Shown here: positions 9,552-20,321 of the stretch, piece after piece
How the letters are laid out: the number at the start of each line of letters is the position of its first letter
Numbering within the stretch: the stretch's first letter is position 1
Source: Aedes albopictus
Lineage: Eukaryota > Arthropoda > Insecta > Diptera > Culicidae
NCBI RefSeq assembly: GCF_035046485.1
Contig: NC_085138.1
Span: 334,504,312-334,568,311, forward strand
Direction: 5' to 3'
DNA: 64,000 nt
Made by a program: the position numbers and the translations under genes
Notes under the pieces: model-generated
What the model was told of the DNA's origin: nothing
The model's input: the letters and a program-made list of their open reading frames with translations, nothing else
Databases searched by the model: none

Positions 9552-9629
9552 CTGGATAAAACATGGGTCCACTTTTCCCAAATTTCCAATAGTTTGCTGT
9601 TGAAAATCAATAGTTAGCTATAATTATTT

Positions 9630-10090
9630 CAACGCGTAGATAAATTTGTGATCTATCGGTGCAAAAATTTTGAAAATCGGTCGTGAAACGGCTGAGTTAT
9701 TAGCGCTCAAAACCTATCAATTTTTCGTGACGGTCGCAAAATTTTAGATTTTCATTTTACACCCAGTACTTCCCGTAAGACGTAGTTTACGTCAAAAATC
9801 TTGTCACCTAAGTATCGAACTAATAACCTTTGGATTATTGAGCCGCACTTCACACTTAGCACAAAACACTACTTATGAAACACACTGATCAAATGTCATG
9901 ACATTCTAACTCACCTCAGTGCTTATTGGAACGCACTTGGTTTCCGTGCGCTGTACGTGTTCGGAAGGCTCTTTGGAAATCAAAATGATGTAGCATGATT
10001 TTCCGCTTAGTTACCACTACTCCTCTCTTGCTAGCACCACCCATTGTTAATTATAAGGTCAACAAAACAAAAATGATGATTTTGTAACTT
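9630..10090. other. No gene recognised
   Basis: AT-rich unique-looking sequence with no extended frame or repeat that I can assign. Confidence 0.4.
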
Positions 10091-10099
10091 GTTTTGTAA

Positions 10100-10635
10100 C
10101 CATAATGATGACTTTTCACTTTCTTTTAGCTTTTTGGCACTCCAACATCACTTCATTCATTGTTATCACATATCACATCGCAATATGCCAACGTTAACGA
10201 TTCCAGCTTATGCGAGTTTGTATGTACATTTGAACGAGTTTATTTTCACTTTTATGCGATTTAGTTTGTACACCAATGCGAGTTAAACTGACATAATTAG
10301 AAAAGCACCAAGCGAAGTCGTATAACCATCGCAGTACGCAATTATGCGAATTCAATTGACACTTTGCGAGTTCACTCGGACGCTTTTGCGAATAAGCAAA
10401 GTTCGTCGCAACAAAACATTGGAATATCGTCTACTACGATGTGCATGCATGCATTAAAAAAGTTGATTTGCACTCTTATATGATTTTACCAGATACATCG
10501 CAGTAAGTTCAAAAAATAACATGATATGCGATGAAAATTGTCCCTCAGCCGTACATATATGCGATAGTGACTTAAAATAGTACTTTATACGATGTATAGC
10601 GTGCATCCTTATGCGATTCCTGGTTGTCTGGGTGG
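10100..10635. repeat. ATGCGA-rich region
   Basis: Words such as tatgcga, atgcgagtt and tgcgattt recur about twelve times. The region ends near gcgattcctggttgtctggg at 10610-10631, which resembles a transposon terminus (CCCAGACAACCAGG on minus). No opposite end was found. Confidence 0.35.
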
Positions 10636-10639
10636 TAGA

Positions 10640-11335
10640 ATTCTGAGGGAATCTCAGCTGAAAGCTTTATAGGAATCCCTGAAATAATCACTGGAGAAAT
10701 CCCGGGAGGAATTGATGTATAAATTCCGAGCAAGGAGTCCTAATGGAATTCAGGCTCGTAGCAAGAATTCCATTAGGACTCTCTGAATATGTTTCGCCAG
10801 AATACTTTGAAAGTATACTAAAATGAATCTGAAAGAACGAACGGTGGTTAAAATTTCTGAAAGAATCCTTCCTGGATTTTCTAAAGCAATTCTGGCAGAA
10901 AACTCCGAAGTTTTTCGTGAAGGAATCCTGTAAAGAATACCTGATGGAATTCTTAGAGAGATAATCATGATTCCAGATGGCTTCTGGTCCTGCCGGTCAG
11001 AAGCTGAGCAGGTATTCCTGTAAGAACCATAGAAGATGTCTCTATGATCTAGGATTGCCTGAAAAAAAATATCGGAAGAAATCCATATTTTTTCATGTTT
11101 TTCTTTCGGGAGGAATCCCTTAAAGAGTCACAGCAGGAATCTCTGAAAGAATTCCAGCACAAATCCCAGAAGGAATGCAGAAATGAATAACTAAAAGAAT
11201 CACAGCAATCTCGGAAGCAATATCTGAAGCAATATCTGAATCCTTGGGATAAACGTGGGAAGATTCTTGAAAGGAACACCTGAAGAAGTCCTGGAAAGAA
11301 TTCCTGAAGGTATCTCGAAAAAAAAAACCTCAGCT
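10640..11335. repeat. Degenerate GGAATCC-type minisatellite
   Basis: A long run of imperfect words aggaatcc, ggaattcctg, gaaagaattcc and their complements without a fixed period. The frames across it are compositional artefacts. The same sequence type recurs at 26150-27640, 33410-33890, 41510-41780 and 62370-62620. Confidence 0.6.
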
Positions 11336-11655
11336 CATCTAATCTCATCTTAATTCTTCACCCCACTCTCTAGCCTCTACCTTACTGTCTTCTTTGCCAT
11401 ACCCTCTACCCTATACTTTACCATAACCACTGCATTATCCTTGACCGTACCCTCTAGTCTATATTGTGTTTAATCGTACCATCTACCCTAACCTTTTCGC
11501 ACCCTCAACCCAACTCTCTATCCTACCCACTTCCATACCGTCTACCCTCTACCCTAACCTTCTACTTAACTCCCTCTACTGTATCCTTCACCCAAACCCT
11601 CTACCAGACCGCCTTCTCCACCGTTTACCCTACCCATTACCCTACCATACTCATC
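11336..11655 (+). repeat. Imperfect CCTCTACCCTA-type repeat
   Basis: Pyrimidine-rich on the plus strand, with many taccctc, ctaccct and ccctctacc words. It is too irregular to be a telomeric array. Confidence 0.6.
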
Positions 11656-12402
11656 AAGCCTGATCGATAGATACCCAAATAGCATGGTATCATTGCTCAA
11701 ACTACCATTCCATGGTTGCCATCTTGGGTACGGTCCGCCATCTTGGATTTAAAAATAGGGTCAAATATCGATATTTGACTTCTACTCATGAAGCCCGATC
11801 GATTGATACCTTGGATATCTTGGATATGGTCAGCCATCTTGGATTTCAAAAAAGCGTCGAATATTCATTTTTGAGTTCTACCAAAGAAGCCCGTTCGATA
11901 GATACCCATATTGCATGGCATCATTGCTCAAACTCTCATTCCGTGGCCGCCATCTTGGATTTAAAATTATGTTAAATATCGATTTTTGACTTTTACTCAT
12001 CAAGCCCGATCGATAGATACCCATATTGCATGGTATTATAGCTCAAACTACCATTCCGTGGCCGCCATCTTGAATATGGTCCGCCATCTTGTATTTCAAA
12101 ATGCCGTCGGATATTCATTTTTGAGTTCTACTAATGAAGCCCGATCGATAGATACCCATATTGCATAGTATCATAGCTCAAACTCTCAATCCGTGGCCGC
12201 CATCTTGGATTTAAAAATGGCGTTAAATATCAAGTTTCGACTTCTACTCATCAAGCTCGATCGATAGATACCCATATTGCATGGTATTACATATCAAACT
12301 ACCATTCCATGGTCGCCATCTTGGATAAGGTCCGCCATATTGGATTTTAAAATGGCGTCGGATATTCATTTTAAAGTTCTACTTATGAAGCCCGATCGAT
12401 AG
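11656..12402 (+). repeat. Two-monomer satellite array
   Basis: The anchor GATCGATAGATACCCATATT recurs with variants at about 11663, 11799, 11896, 12008, 12142, 12249 and 12394. Spacings alternate (about 136, 97, 112, 134, 107, 145), giving a higher-order period near 235-255 bp. Monomers carry gccgccatcttggat, attcatttttgagttctac and catggtat.at.gctcaaactac blocks. One copy continues at 13109 beyond an insertion. Confidence 0.75.
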
Positions 12403-13108
12403 CATTAGCATTAAGCGAGTCGCACAAATTCGTAGGTGGTACAGTCCTAGACCGTTGTTATGAGGGTTGCCTCCTTCCCGTCCGAACCAAAGCACAAAGA
12501 TTTGGGACTAATCTCTGACTCTTAGACAAGACTGACGCAATCCTCCAATGGTCAAAAACTGTCCTGGCCACGTCCTTACGACTGCTGAGGAAATGGAAAG
12601 GATGGTTAGTTGGACACCTAAGAAAGATGTAGACAACTCTACGATCTCTCCTTAGGCCTAGGTGTCACGGGAATTTGGGTGTTGTTAGTGGAAGGGTAGA
12701 CTCCAAAGGATACGTTTGGAAAACGTTCATGCACACCATTGTTAAACTGCTTCAAATCAGTTATCTGCCCGTTTCCTCGTCGTCTCAATGGCTTTCGGTT
12801 GAATTACTAGATTCTTCGGTTGAAAATCTGAAATATAAAGTAATATTAACATCGTACGTCGAGTAAGTTACATATTAGTGATACGCTCGCCACAGTTACA
12901 TATTTTTACAATATTATATGTATTATAGGATAAATTTACCTGAATCCTTCTGAAATAAAATGTTAATTAGCAGCTACATTGAAACACATATACTACACAA
13001 ACACAAACAAGTACATCAAGCTTTGATCTTGGAATATTTATAAATAATATAAATATCAAGATCAAAATTTGATTTGGTAGATCTTACACCGCAACGCACC
13101 GTTCTAAG
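12403..13108. mobile_element. 706-bp insertion in the satellite with a 22-bp target duplication
   Basis: ACTTATGAAGCCCGATCGAT plus AG is present at 12381-12402 and again at 13109-13130, and satellite sequence resumes exactly after the second copy. A duplication this long suggests insertion by reverse transcription (LINE/SINE type), though no poly(A) tail, tRNA-like promoter or ORF is visible. The segment ends with an AT-rich part containing atcaagatcaaaatttgat. The family is unknown. Confidence 0.55.
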
Positions 13109-13230
13109 ACTTATGAAGCCCGATCGATAGATACCCATATTGCATAGTATCCGAGGCAGCATTGCCGTATTCTGGAGTTTTGACCGCCATCTTGGAACCT
13201 AAGCCGCCATATTGAATTCCAATAACCCTA
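13109..13230 (+). repeat. Satellite continuation
   Basis: Resumes the array (gatcgatagatacccatattgcatagtatcc, then gccgccat..ttg blocks) and decays after about 13215. Confidence 0.6.
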
Positions 13231-13329
13231 CTACCACATCCACCTCCTAAGGAATGTGTATGCCAAATTTGATTGATATTTCTTGACGCATTCCAGAGTT
13301 ATACCAGTACATTGATACATATATACAGT

Positions 13330-13850
13330 GTCGGACAAAACAATAGGACCACCGGTCCTATTTCATACAAAATGACCAAGTTTGTTGATATGGTACTCGG
13401 TTTCTAGTAAACCGATCTGGCTGAAATTTTGACAGCTGACATGGAACGACGGGAATTCTGATTTGTATTAAACTGATTGAATTCTGTTCACTACATCAAA
13501 AGTTACAGATATACGGTGCGACAAAATTCCAACACCAGATTTCTATAATGGTTATTTTTGGTCAATTCAATAAAAAAGTCCCCAAGTTTAAATGGCATCC
13601 TTAATTTTAGTACTTGTTTATCAATCATCAAGTATCAGATACAGATATATATCCTTTGATAATTGCAATCTAGAAGTGGAATAATAGGACCGTTTGTCGT
13701 TTTGCATATCTGTAACTTTTGATGTAGTGAACAGAACTCAATCAATGAAATACAAATCAAAATTCACGCAACTCCATGGCGACTGTCAAAAATTCAGCCA
13801 AATCGGTTCACCAGAAACCGAGCATCACATCAAATATATTACATAAACAA
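13330..13850. mobile_element. Inverted-repeat element, Tc1/mariner-like left end
   Basis: The left end reads TACAGTGTCGGACAAAACAA, typical of Tc1/mariner termini with TA. Arms at about 13378-13520 and 13690-13845 are inverted copies (ggtttctagtaaaccgat.tggctgaa, cactacatcaaaagttacagatat). The right arm loses similarity before reaching a terminus, so the right end is truncated or mutated. Confidence 0.5.
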
Positions 13851-14113
13851 TATGATTCACTTTTGCGTTCCCCATACATTGAATTGGCGAACAGCTTACA
13901 GCACCATCTAGCGTCAAACGTGGCAATCAACCTTAAATTAAACCACATAGTTGCCAAATATGTTTAACCGTGTCTCCATGACATTTCCTTTTGTTATGGT
14001 CGTCAGTCATATTTAGGGATGTACAAGATTCAATTTGCGCAAACGAAACCATCTGAAAGTATCTGCATGATATTCGATCCGTATATCTCTAGAGTATATC
14101 TCTAGATCCGTAT

Positions 14114-14359
14114 ATTGAGTTTAAATAAGGGCGAAAGTAACACGAGCGAGTTATCTTCATCGACTCTCTTCTTCAAATTAATGTGACAAGATGCAAGTAT
14201 GGTTGCACTTTTTGGTCATAAATCGCTAAATTGCGATGCAATCTAGCCTCTAAGCATAAAAAGTTCGATTGAATTTGCATCTTGTCACTTTAATTTGCAG
14301 AAGAGAAAGTCGATGAAGAGAACTCGCTCATGTTACTTTCGCCCTTATTTAAACTCAAT
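14114..14359. mobile_element. Palindromic MITE, 246 bp
   Basis: Inverted arms begin ATTGAGTTTAAATAAGGGCG and extend over about 85 bp (aagtaaca.gagcgagtt, atcgact.tct, tgacaagatgcaa). The target duplication cannot be fixed because the flank is itself symmetric around TTAA. Confidence 0.65.
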
Positions 14360-14966
14360 CTAGTCTTATTAAGTAATAGCTTAAATCTCGAGTGGAAAAT
14401 TTTTAGTTTAGACTAGAGTTTTGATATAATTCACATATTCTATTTACTGAGAAATAACGCTGATCAGAAAATGCTCTATTAGGGTCAGTTTGTATTGCTG
14501 CGATACTGAAGACAAAGCAAATATTGCTCGTGGTGAAGATTTATAGATTCCGACGCAAATAAATGATTAGGCTCATTTTCAGCGTAGGTGCGTTATAAAT
14601 GTTTGTTTACAATGCAAAACTATCACCAAATGTGTACCTAACAACAAAGCGTAAAATATACACCAGGACGCGGTCTGATTTTATATCTGTGAGCCCGCGC
14701 AAGAAAAATCCACGCAACTAATTTTCGCGCAGGAGTCTAAACAGGTGGAATCTCCGCAATATTAGGTTTATATTTTTTTAGCTGTCGTACATGAGTGATG
14801 GAACATTCACAATTTGACGTTACACAATTATCATTTTTTTTTTCAAGAGCATATTTGTTTTGGAAGTACTGAGAAGTGAAATATGTTGGTCGAATTGCTG
14901 TAGCTAATAATGGGGATACTATTTGACTAAAATTATGCTGCGTACAACAACTATGAAGCAACAAAA
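14360..14966. other. No gene recognised
   Basis: AT-rich sequence without an assignable frame or repeat. Confidence 0.4.
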
Positions 14967-14968
14967 TA

Positions 14969-15892
14969 CAGGGGATGGCCAAAAAGTTTGGGATAGGCAA
15001 CTTTTTTTTCTCTCACAAAAAAGTTCAACATGCAACAATTTTTCATAGGGTGCATCAGAAAATCTCAAATTTTGACTGTTTGTCAAGCTATTATATGTGC
15101 ATCATTGGTACAAATTTGGGCTCGATTGATTAATATTTCGCAAAGTTAGAACCGTTTGGGTAAAACACTATTTTTTATACAACTCATTTTTGAGCTGTCA
15201 TATCTCGGAAACCAGTGAACCGAATTGAATGAAATTTTGAACGTACACTAACAATATGTAAATGCTTCACAAACTATTAAAACATAGGTACTTTTTAAAC
15301 GTTGAAAAAAGTTATCATGGATTGACACTTTTTGGATTTTTCTCGAAAAAATGTAATTTTTTTTACATCAATGTCAATAAATTTTAGTGTTGATATCCAA
15401 AGATTTTCCACTTCTGTTCTCAAGATATCTCTAATCAGATATATAAGAACCTATTTAGATTGAAGGAAGAACACATTTATTAATTTTTGTGTGATATTGT
15501 AAATTTGACTTATTTTCCTCTATATGAGTAGAAATTTCAACCCGGTATAACTTAACTCGCCGTGAGAAAATATTACATTTTATAACGTCGTATTAAGTAT
15601 CAATATATTGTTGATAAACTTTAATAAATTCATTCAATTCGGTTCACTGGTTTCCGAGATATGACAGTTCAAAAATTAGTTGTCGAAAAAATAGTGTTCT
15701 ACCTGAACGGTTCTAACTTCGCGAAAAATTAATCAATCGAGCCCAAATCTGTACCAATGATGCACATATAATAGGTTGATAAACAGTTAAAATTTGAGAT
15801 TTTTTGATGCACTCTATGAAATGTTACAGCATGTTGAATTTTTTGTGGGAGAAAAAAAAGTTGCCTATCCCAAACATTTTGGCCATCCCCTG
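14969..15892. mobile_element. TA-flanked element with about 290-bp inverted ends
   Basis: Ends begin CAGGGGATGGCCAAAAAGTT, flanked by TA at 14967-14968 and 15893-15894. Similarity of the two arms runs inward for about 290 bp (aatcaatcgagcccaaat, gtaccaatgatgcacat, ggttctaactt). No transposase frame was seen. A Tc1/mariner-type non-autonomous element. Confidence 0.8.
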
Positions 15893-15894
15893 TA

Positions 15895-16320
15895 TGATTT
15901 GTTTGTTTAAACCCCATTATATTATTGATCGATAACGGAATAGATTATTGACATCCCTAGTTCATTGCTGTTGACAGCGTGTGCAATTCTGAAGGACATG
16001 CGTTTTCAGAGTGTAATAGTTGCCACGTTCGTCACAAGCGGCGCCACTAGCACAGAATAAAGGGTCGCCAGAAATAGCCGGAAGTGAGTTATATTATTAA
16101 TATACTATATTTGCTATGAGTCAAAGAAAGAAAAATATTTGATAAAATATTAGTAGTTTCAATGTCGAATAATCCCTGAATGTCAAAGCTAGAGAGAATA
16201 GCCTATAATTAAAAGAAGGAAATATTTCTGATGATCATATTAGTAGTTAGAATGTCAAAAACTTCCACTAGATTCTTTTGATCATAATTCGGCCAAACGG
16301 CATTCGGCCAAATAGCTGGA
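15895..16320. other. Unassigned, with a hAT-like end near 15945
   Basis: Contains attgacatccctag at about 15939-15961, which on minus reads TAGGGATGTCAAT, a common hAT terminus. See the rejected items for its possible partner at 14014. The rest is unassigned. Confidence 0.3.
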
Positions 16321-17260
16321 CACCGCCCATCTGAACCTTCTTACACCCAGTTAGTTGCCTAAGCTGGATATCGGTCGGGAATGAACTTCAAGGCCTAGCT
16401 ACGGTTTTTGGGGACCAAAGACGGCACCGATATTGATTGATACATTGGCCGTTTCAGGTCTTTCTCACCCGGTCCTACTAAGAGAATAGAATGCCGTTGT
16501 TACCAGATTACTTCGAGCATAATTACCTAAGGGTACTATCGTAGTTGCTGATTCCGTTGCATTAGCCAGTATTCAGGAACTTGCTGTCATCGTTCCTGAT
16601 GCGACCGAGTTACTCTTAGCATGGCTGAAGCATTTTTTGAAAGTGGTGCCTTGTCGCTGAAGGGCCGCGACAGGGCCCCGGTAAGGGACAGGTCAGGTGG
16701 AGGCCCAATTGTCAGCAACTCTTTCTGGTACTAACTGATAGGGCCTGAGCCTTCAGCAGGTCAAATCGCGCATGTCCGCAAGTACCAGTTTCTGGTGCTT
16801 GTAAAACAGTTGGGCGCGGGCGAGGTGGTTGACCCTGCCTGCCTTCTGAGTTCAAAGGGAGTGGTGAGGACCACTTGGAAATCTGGCAAAGCGCCAGCCA
16901 GCATGCTACCTTGGTGGACTTCCCAAAGCGAGTCATCAATGTTCGTTGCTGCAGGCTACACAGCCAATCTTTAGGGTGCGATATACACAATGCCTTCTTG
17001 GTGGTTCCGGGGAGACGCAGCGTTTGGCGACCATGGGAATGTGTTTAGTGGGTCGAGGAGACCCCTGCCTTGCTTATACCTATTCCAATTGAACTACTTG
17101 TGCACCCGGAGCTCGGTCGACTCCTACAGAAAACGCCAAAGATGGTAAGTCCACTGTGGTGTGCGGATGAGGTACGCTTAAGAAAGAATCCTAGGTTTCC
17201 GCCAAAAATCAACTGTGTAAGTCCTGTTCAGAACTTTATTGATATCGTTCTCTAACTGAA
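16321..17260. other. GC-richer unassigned segment
   Basis: Base composition is clearly richer in G+C than the surroundings. The longest frames are about 90 codons (16712-16990 minus) and 61 codons (17070-17255 plus), without recognisable motifs. It may be the untranslated 5' part of a LINE or a piece of an unrelated element. I cannot show either. Confidence 0.3.
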
Positions 17261-18757
17261 ATCATTATGTTCTGTTCTTCTTGTTCCGCCCATCATTGAT
17301 ATTTCTTTAAAACCTACGCAAATCATTTTGATTATTGCTCATCAAAATGCCACTCTGAATATAAGTTATCCCTCGGTGGGTAACCACTGTTCCTAGTGAG
17401 CCCTCTAGTGGCGGTGTGGGAACCAACCGAAAACGACATTTTCGGCGGTCACCATCCCAAGTGAAAGAAGGCCAAAACGCTCGCACGAGCAGAGAGCGAG
17501 CGAGGGGCTACGAGTCGAAATATTGTCAAACATTTTGACGGGATCGAGTTTTTAAGTATGATGGAGAAGCGATGAAGTGGTCTTGTTCTAATTAGCAAAC
17601 ATCAATCATAATCAGAATCGGAATGCCCTACGGCAGCGGCGACGCGACGGTGCGGTGGTGACTTCGTGGAACACTCTGCGGCGTGGTTTGTCGTTGGTTG
17701 TTGGGGTGTTGAGATCACAGCAAATGCGTGTGTGCGAGTTTGTCTAATATGAGCAGCGAAAGATTGATGGGTGCGTGGCTGGTTTGGAATTGATGCCTAA
17801 GTTTTGAAGATTTATTTCCTAATGATATCGGATTGGAACGGAGTGGGTAGAAGAGGATCGGAAAACGCACTGGAGAGAGATGATGGCTTTCGGCCAATTA
17901 GAGGGTATCGATTTATGAACTGGTACTGATGCTTGTTGTAAGCTAATGGCACTTAAACAAGCTGAAACGACAAGTCAACTAATTATTGAACGTTTGGAAT
18001 TTGACCGATCTTTCAAATTTGATTCTGAAGTTATGAACATGGGAGGTCCGGGAGATTATCTGTATGCCGTTGAAAATAATCGCGCATATTTTTGAAGAAA
18101 CTTCTGCAAATGGCCAAAAAACAAAATTGTTCGCATTCTAACAGAGAAAAAAGCGCAGTCATAGCACCAGTTGCCCAGACTCATGGACCGACTCCATTAT
18201 TGAGATTGAATGGCAGATTCCTTCGCCACACCGCACAAAAGAAAAACCAACCCAAAGCGCGAGCGGCAGTGCAATAACTATTACACGAGAAGTCATTTGC
18301 ACCACTCAATTCAACGCGAATGAAAGAACCCAGCTGTAGCGCCCAAGTGCCCAAGCAAAGTTGATGGTTTCTTTTCAGTTCAGAAATTTTCCTACCAGGT
18401 CTAGGCTTTCAAGTTGGTTAACGGGTAAGGCGCTTCCAAGTCCGGATCTCCCGCGCGTTTCGACACCGCAGCGCTGCAGCCCGTAAGTTGCAGTGCAGTC
18501 GAATAAAAGGGGTTCCATTTCTTTTGAAGCGACTTTTGAAAGAGCGGAAAACTGCATCGCCAGGGAACAACCGGACCGAACCGCTGAGCCGTAATGTCTA
18601 TTTCTTTCCTGACCGGGGAGTGGGGTTTTCAAAAGTTTTCGGCGTTTGTGGCGCTGCACTTTCTTTTCAGTCAGTCAGTGGTGATTATTGCTCCGCTGCT
18701 GGAGGTTCAGCTGATGAAGTATTCCTTGTAAAGTGGTGCACCATTCACTTTGGAAGC
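17261..18757. other. Unassigned flank upstream of the gypsy element
   Basis: No recognisable gene. A patch at 17470-17510 is rich in gagcgagcgag words. The last five bases (18753-18757, GAAGC) are the target duplication of the LTR element. Confidence 0.4.
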
Positions 18758-19007
18758 TGTAGAGTACATAAGTTCCATTCAAGCACCCCTCGAAAGCGTA
18801 ACGTTAAAGAGTGTAGCAAGCAGAGAGAAAGAGTAAGCAAGAGAGGTGGTTAGGTTCAGCGGACGTGGTGTTAGCTAGCTTCGTCAGTTCGATGGTGACT
18901 GTACTGAAGGTCGGAGCAATAAATTGATCACTGTCTAAACGTGCAATTAAAAGTGTTTTAGTTTTGTGGTAATCCGAAGTTGGTTATTAATTTGGGTGAA
19001 CTCTACA
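18758..19007 (+). repeat. 5' LTR
   Basis: 250 bp, TGTAGAGTACATAAG ... GTGAACTCTACA. Contains gcaataaatt at about 18919, a plausible AATAAA polyadenylation signal. No difference from the 3' LTR was seen by eye. Confidence 0.95.
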
Positions 19008-19010
19008 ATT

Positions 19011-19024
19011 TGGCGCAGCCGGTA
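19011..19024 (+). other. Primer-binding site
   Basis: TGGCGCAGCCGGTA begins three bases after the LTR. It has the TGGCGCAG..GGTA pattern that primes 17.6/297-type elements from tRNA-Ser. The exact tRNA match was not tested. Confidence 0.75.
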
Positions 19025-19034
19025 CGATTTTAAG

Positions 19035-19036
19035 GT
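19035..19036 (+). other. Candidate splice donor in the leader
   Basis: AAG|GTGAGTA matches the 5' splice consensus closely. It lies 27 nt downstream of the LTR and could join the acceptor at 21438-21439 to give a pol-only mRNA, or an acceptor upstream of gag. Inferred only. Confidence 0.35.
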
Positions 19037-19309
19037 GAGTAATTTGATTTTGTGGAAAATTTGCAGAGTTTTATTAAACCTACGCCGAAATGTGAAAGTC
19101 TGTGATTTTTTTTTGTGCTGTGGTCTCTGTTAAATATTACCGTTTAAAATAGTTTCATATAATACTGTGGACATGATTAGTAATTGAGCCGTGGGTCGGG
19201 TAATGTTTATATATTGCGAACTTGAAAATAACACGGTGTAATGTAAATGTGGTCAAGATGGCGGAGCAAAGATTCGGCTAGAAAAATGCAAAAGTGAAAC
19301 GAAAGGAGC

Positions 19310-19715
19310 GAAGAGCATAGAAGATACCAGCTATGATCGTAGTGTACCCACATCAAGCATGAGGTGAAAAAAATATATATATACATATGTGGACTAGGTA
19401 GCGCACGCACACACACAAGTGAGGTAAAAAAAAAAACAAAAGATGCGAGACCGGTTGATGACCGTAGCGCGCAGACAAAGCAAGAGGTAAAAAAAAAAAA
19501 AAAGAAAGATGTGTGACTGATTGATCGCTCGCCCGCACTGTGTGTGGCGACATGCACCAGTAGGTAAAAAAAAAATATGCGTGACCGGGTGATGGCCGTA
19601 GAGCACACACAAAAGATGAGGTAAAAAAAAAAAAAAAAAGAAAAGATGCGAGACCGGTTGAAGACCGTAGCGCACACGAAGAATGAGGAAAAAAAATGCG
19701 TGGTTGGTTGGTACA
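19310..19715 (+). repeat. Leader tandem repeat with A-tracts
   Basis: About six to seven degenerate units of roughly 60-65 bp. The clearest units begin ATGCGAGACCGGTTGA..ACCGTAGCGC and each ends gaggtaaaaaaa with an A-run of 7-17. The run sits in the 1.3-kb untranslated leader. Large frames on the minus strand here (for example 19207-19737) are artefacts of T-rich translation. Confidence 0.75.
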
Positions 19716-20321
19716 TGTTGGTCGTGGGGCTCAACACATATGTGAAGGGAAATAAATACGATGTGGGTTCGATTGAAAACCATACGAAGGAGCAAAATGA
19801 AGTGGGAGGAAAATGCGAACGTTAACGGCAGAACTTTTTTTATTATGCTGGTGTATGAGGTGGTGTAAGTGACTATCGGGGTTATAGAGATAAGTGACAT
19901 TTCAACACACGAACACTAGCGCAAATTTTTCCTCACACAAAAGTGCACGCCGATTGAAAGGCTATTCAGATTGCATATGCAAATATTACCCAATCGAATT
20001 GGGTAAAACGGGTAAATAATGATAAAACTAACGTCCGGGGCAAGAGTGCAAATATTTTCCTCGCAGTTTCACAACTACATCTACTAAAAAGGCACGCATA
20101 CATTTGAACGTGATTACCTCTATAGCTGGAATGTTTGGGAATGAAAAAACACGACATACACATACGGCAAGTGAACTTGAAACATTATGTTATAAGTGAA
20201 AGAGAGATTTCTAATATTTTTCGTGGTTTTCGTGGTTGGAAAAAATCTGAGGTGATGTGTGATTTATTGTATTTGGTGAAAGTGCGATGGATTGGAAAAA
20301 TAGAAGTTTTCAATTTTACAG

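Noticed and set aside
9013..9564. A 183-codon minus frame as a protein gene
   Set aside because: It crosses the TATA box of unit B, is Arg/Ser-rich by composition and has no recognised fold. Kept only as a candidate RNA unit.
11336..11655. Telomere-like TACCCT array
   Set aside because: The words are irregular and interspersed, with no stable 5- to 7-bp period, and mosquito chromosome ends do not use such repeats.
14014..15961. A hAT element bounded by TAGGGATGT at 14014 and its inverse at about 15953
   Set aside because: Only about 9 bp of the ends match, and the 8-bp flanks (gtcatatt, gttcattg) do not agree. The two may belong to different elements.
16321..17260. A protein-coding host gene in the GC-richer segment
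   Set aside because: No frame exceeds about 90 codons and none carries recognisable motifs or a consistent exon structure.
19207..19900. Long minus-strand Phe/Ser-rich frames of 168-176 codons
   Set aside because: They are translations of the A-tract leader repeat of the plus-strand gypsy element, with no domain and no consistent codon pattern.
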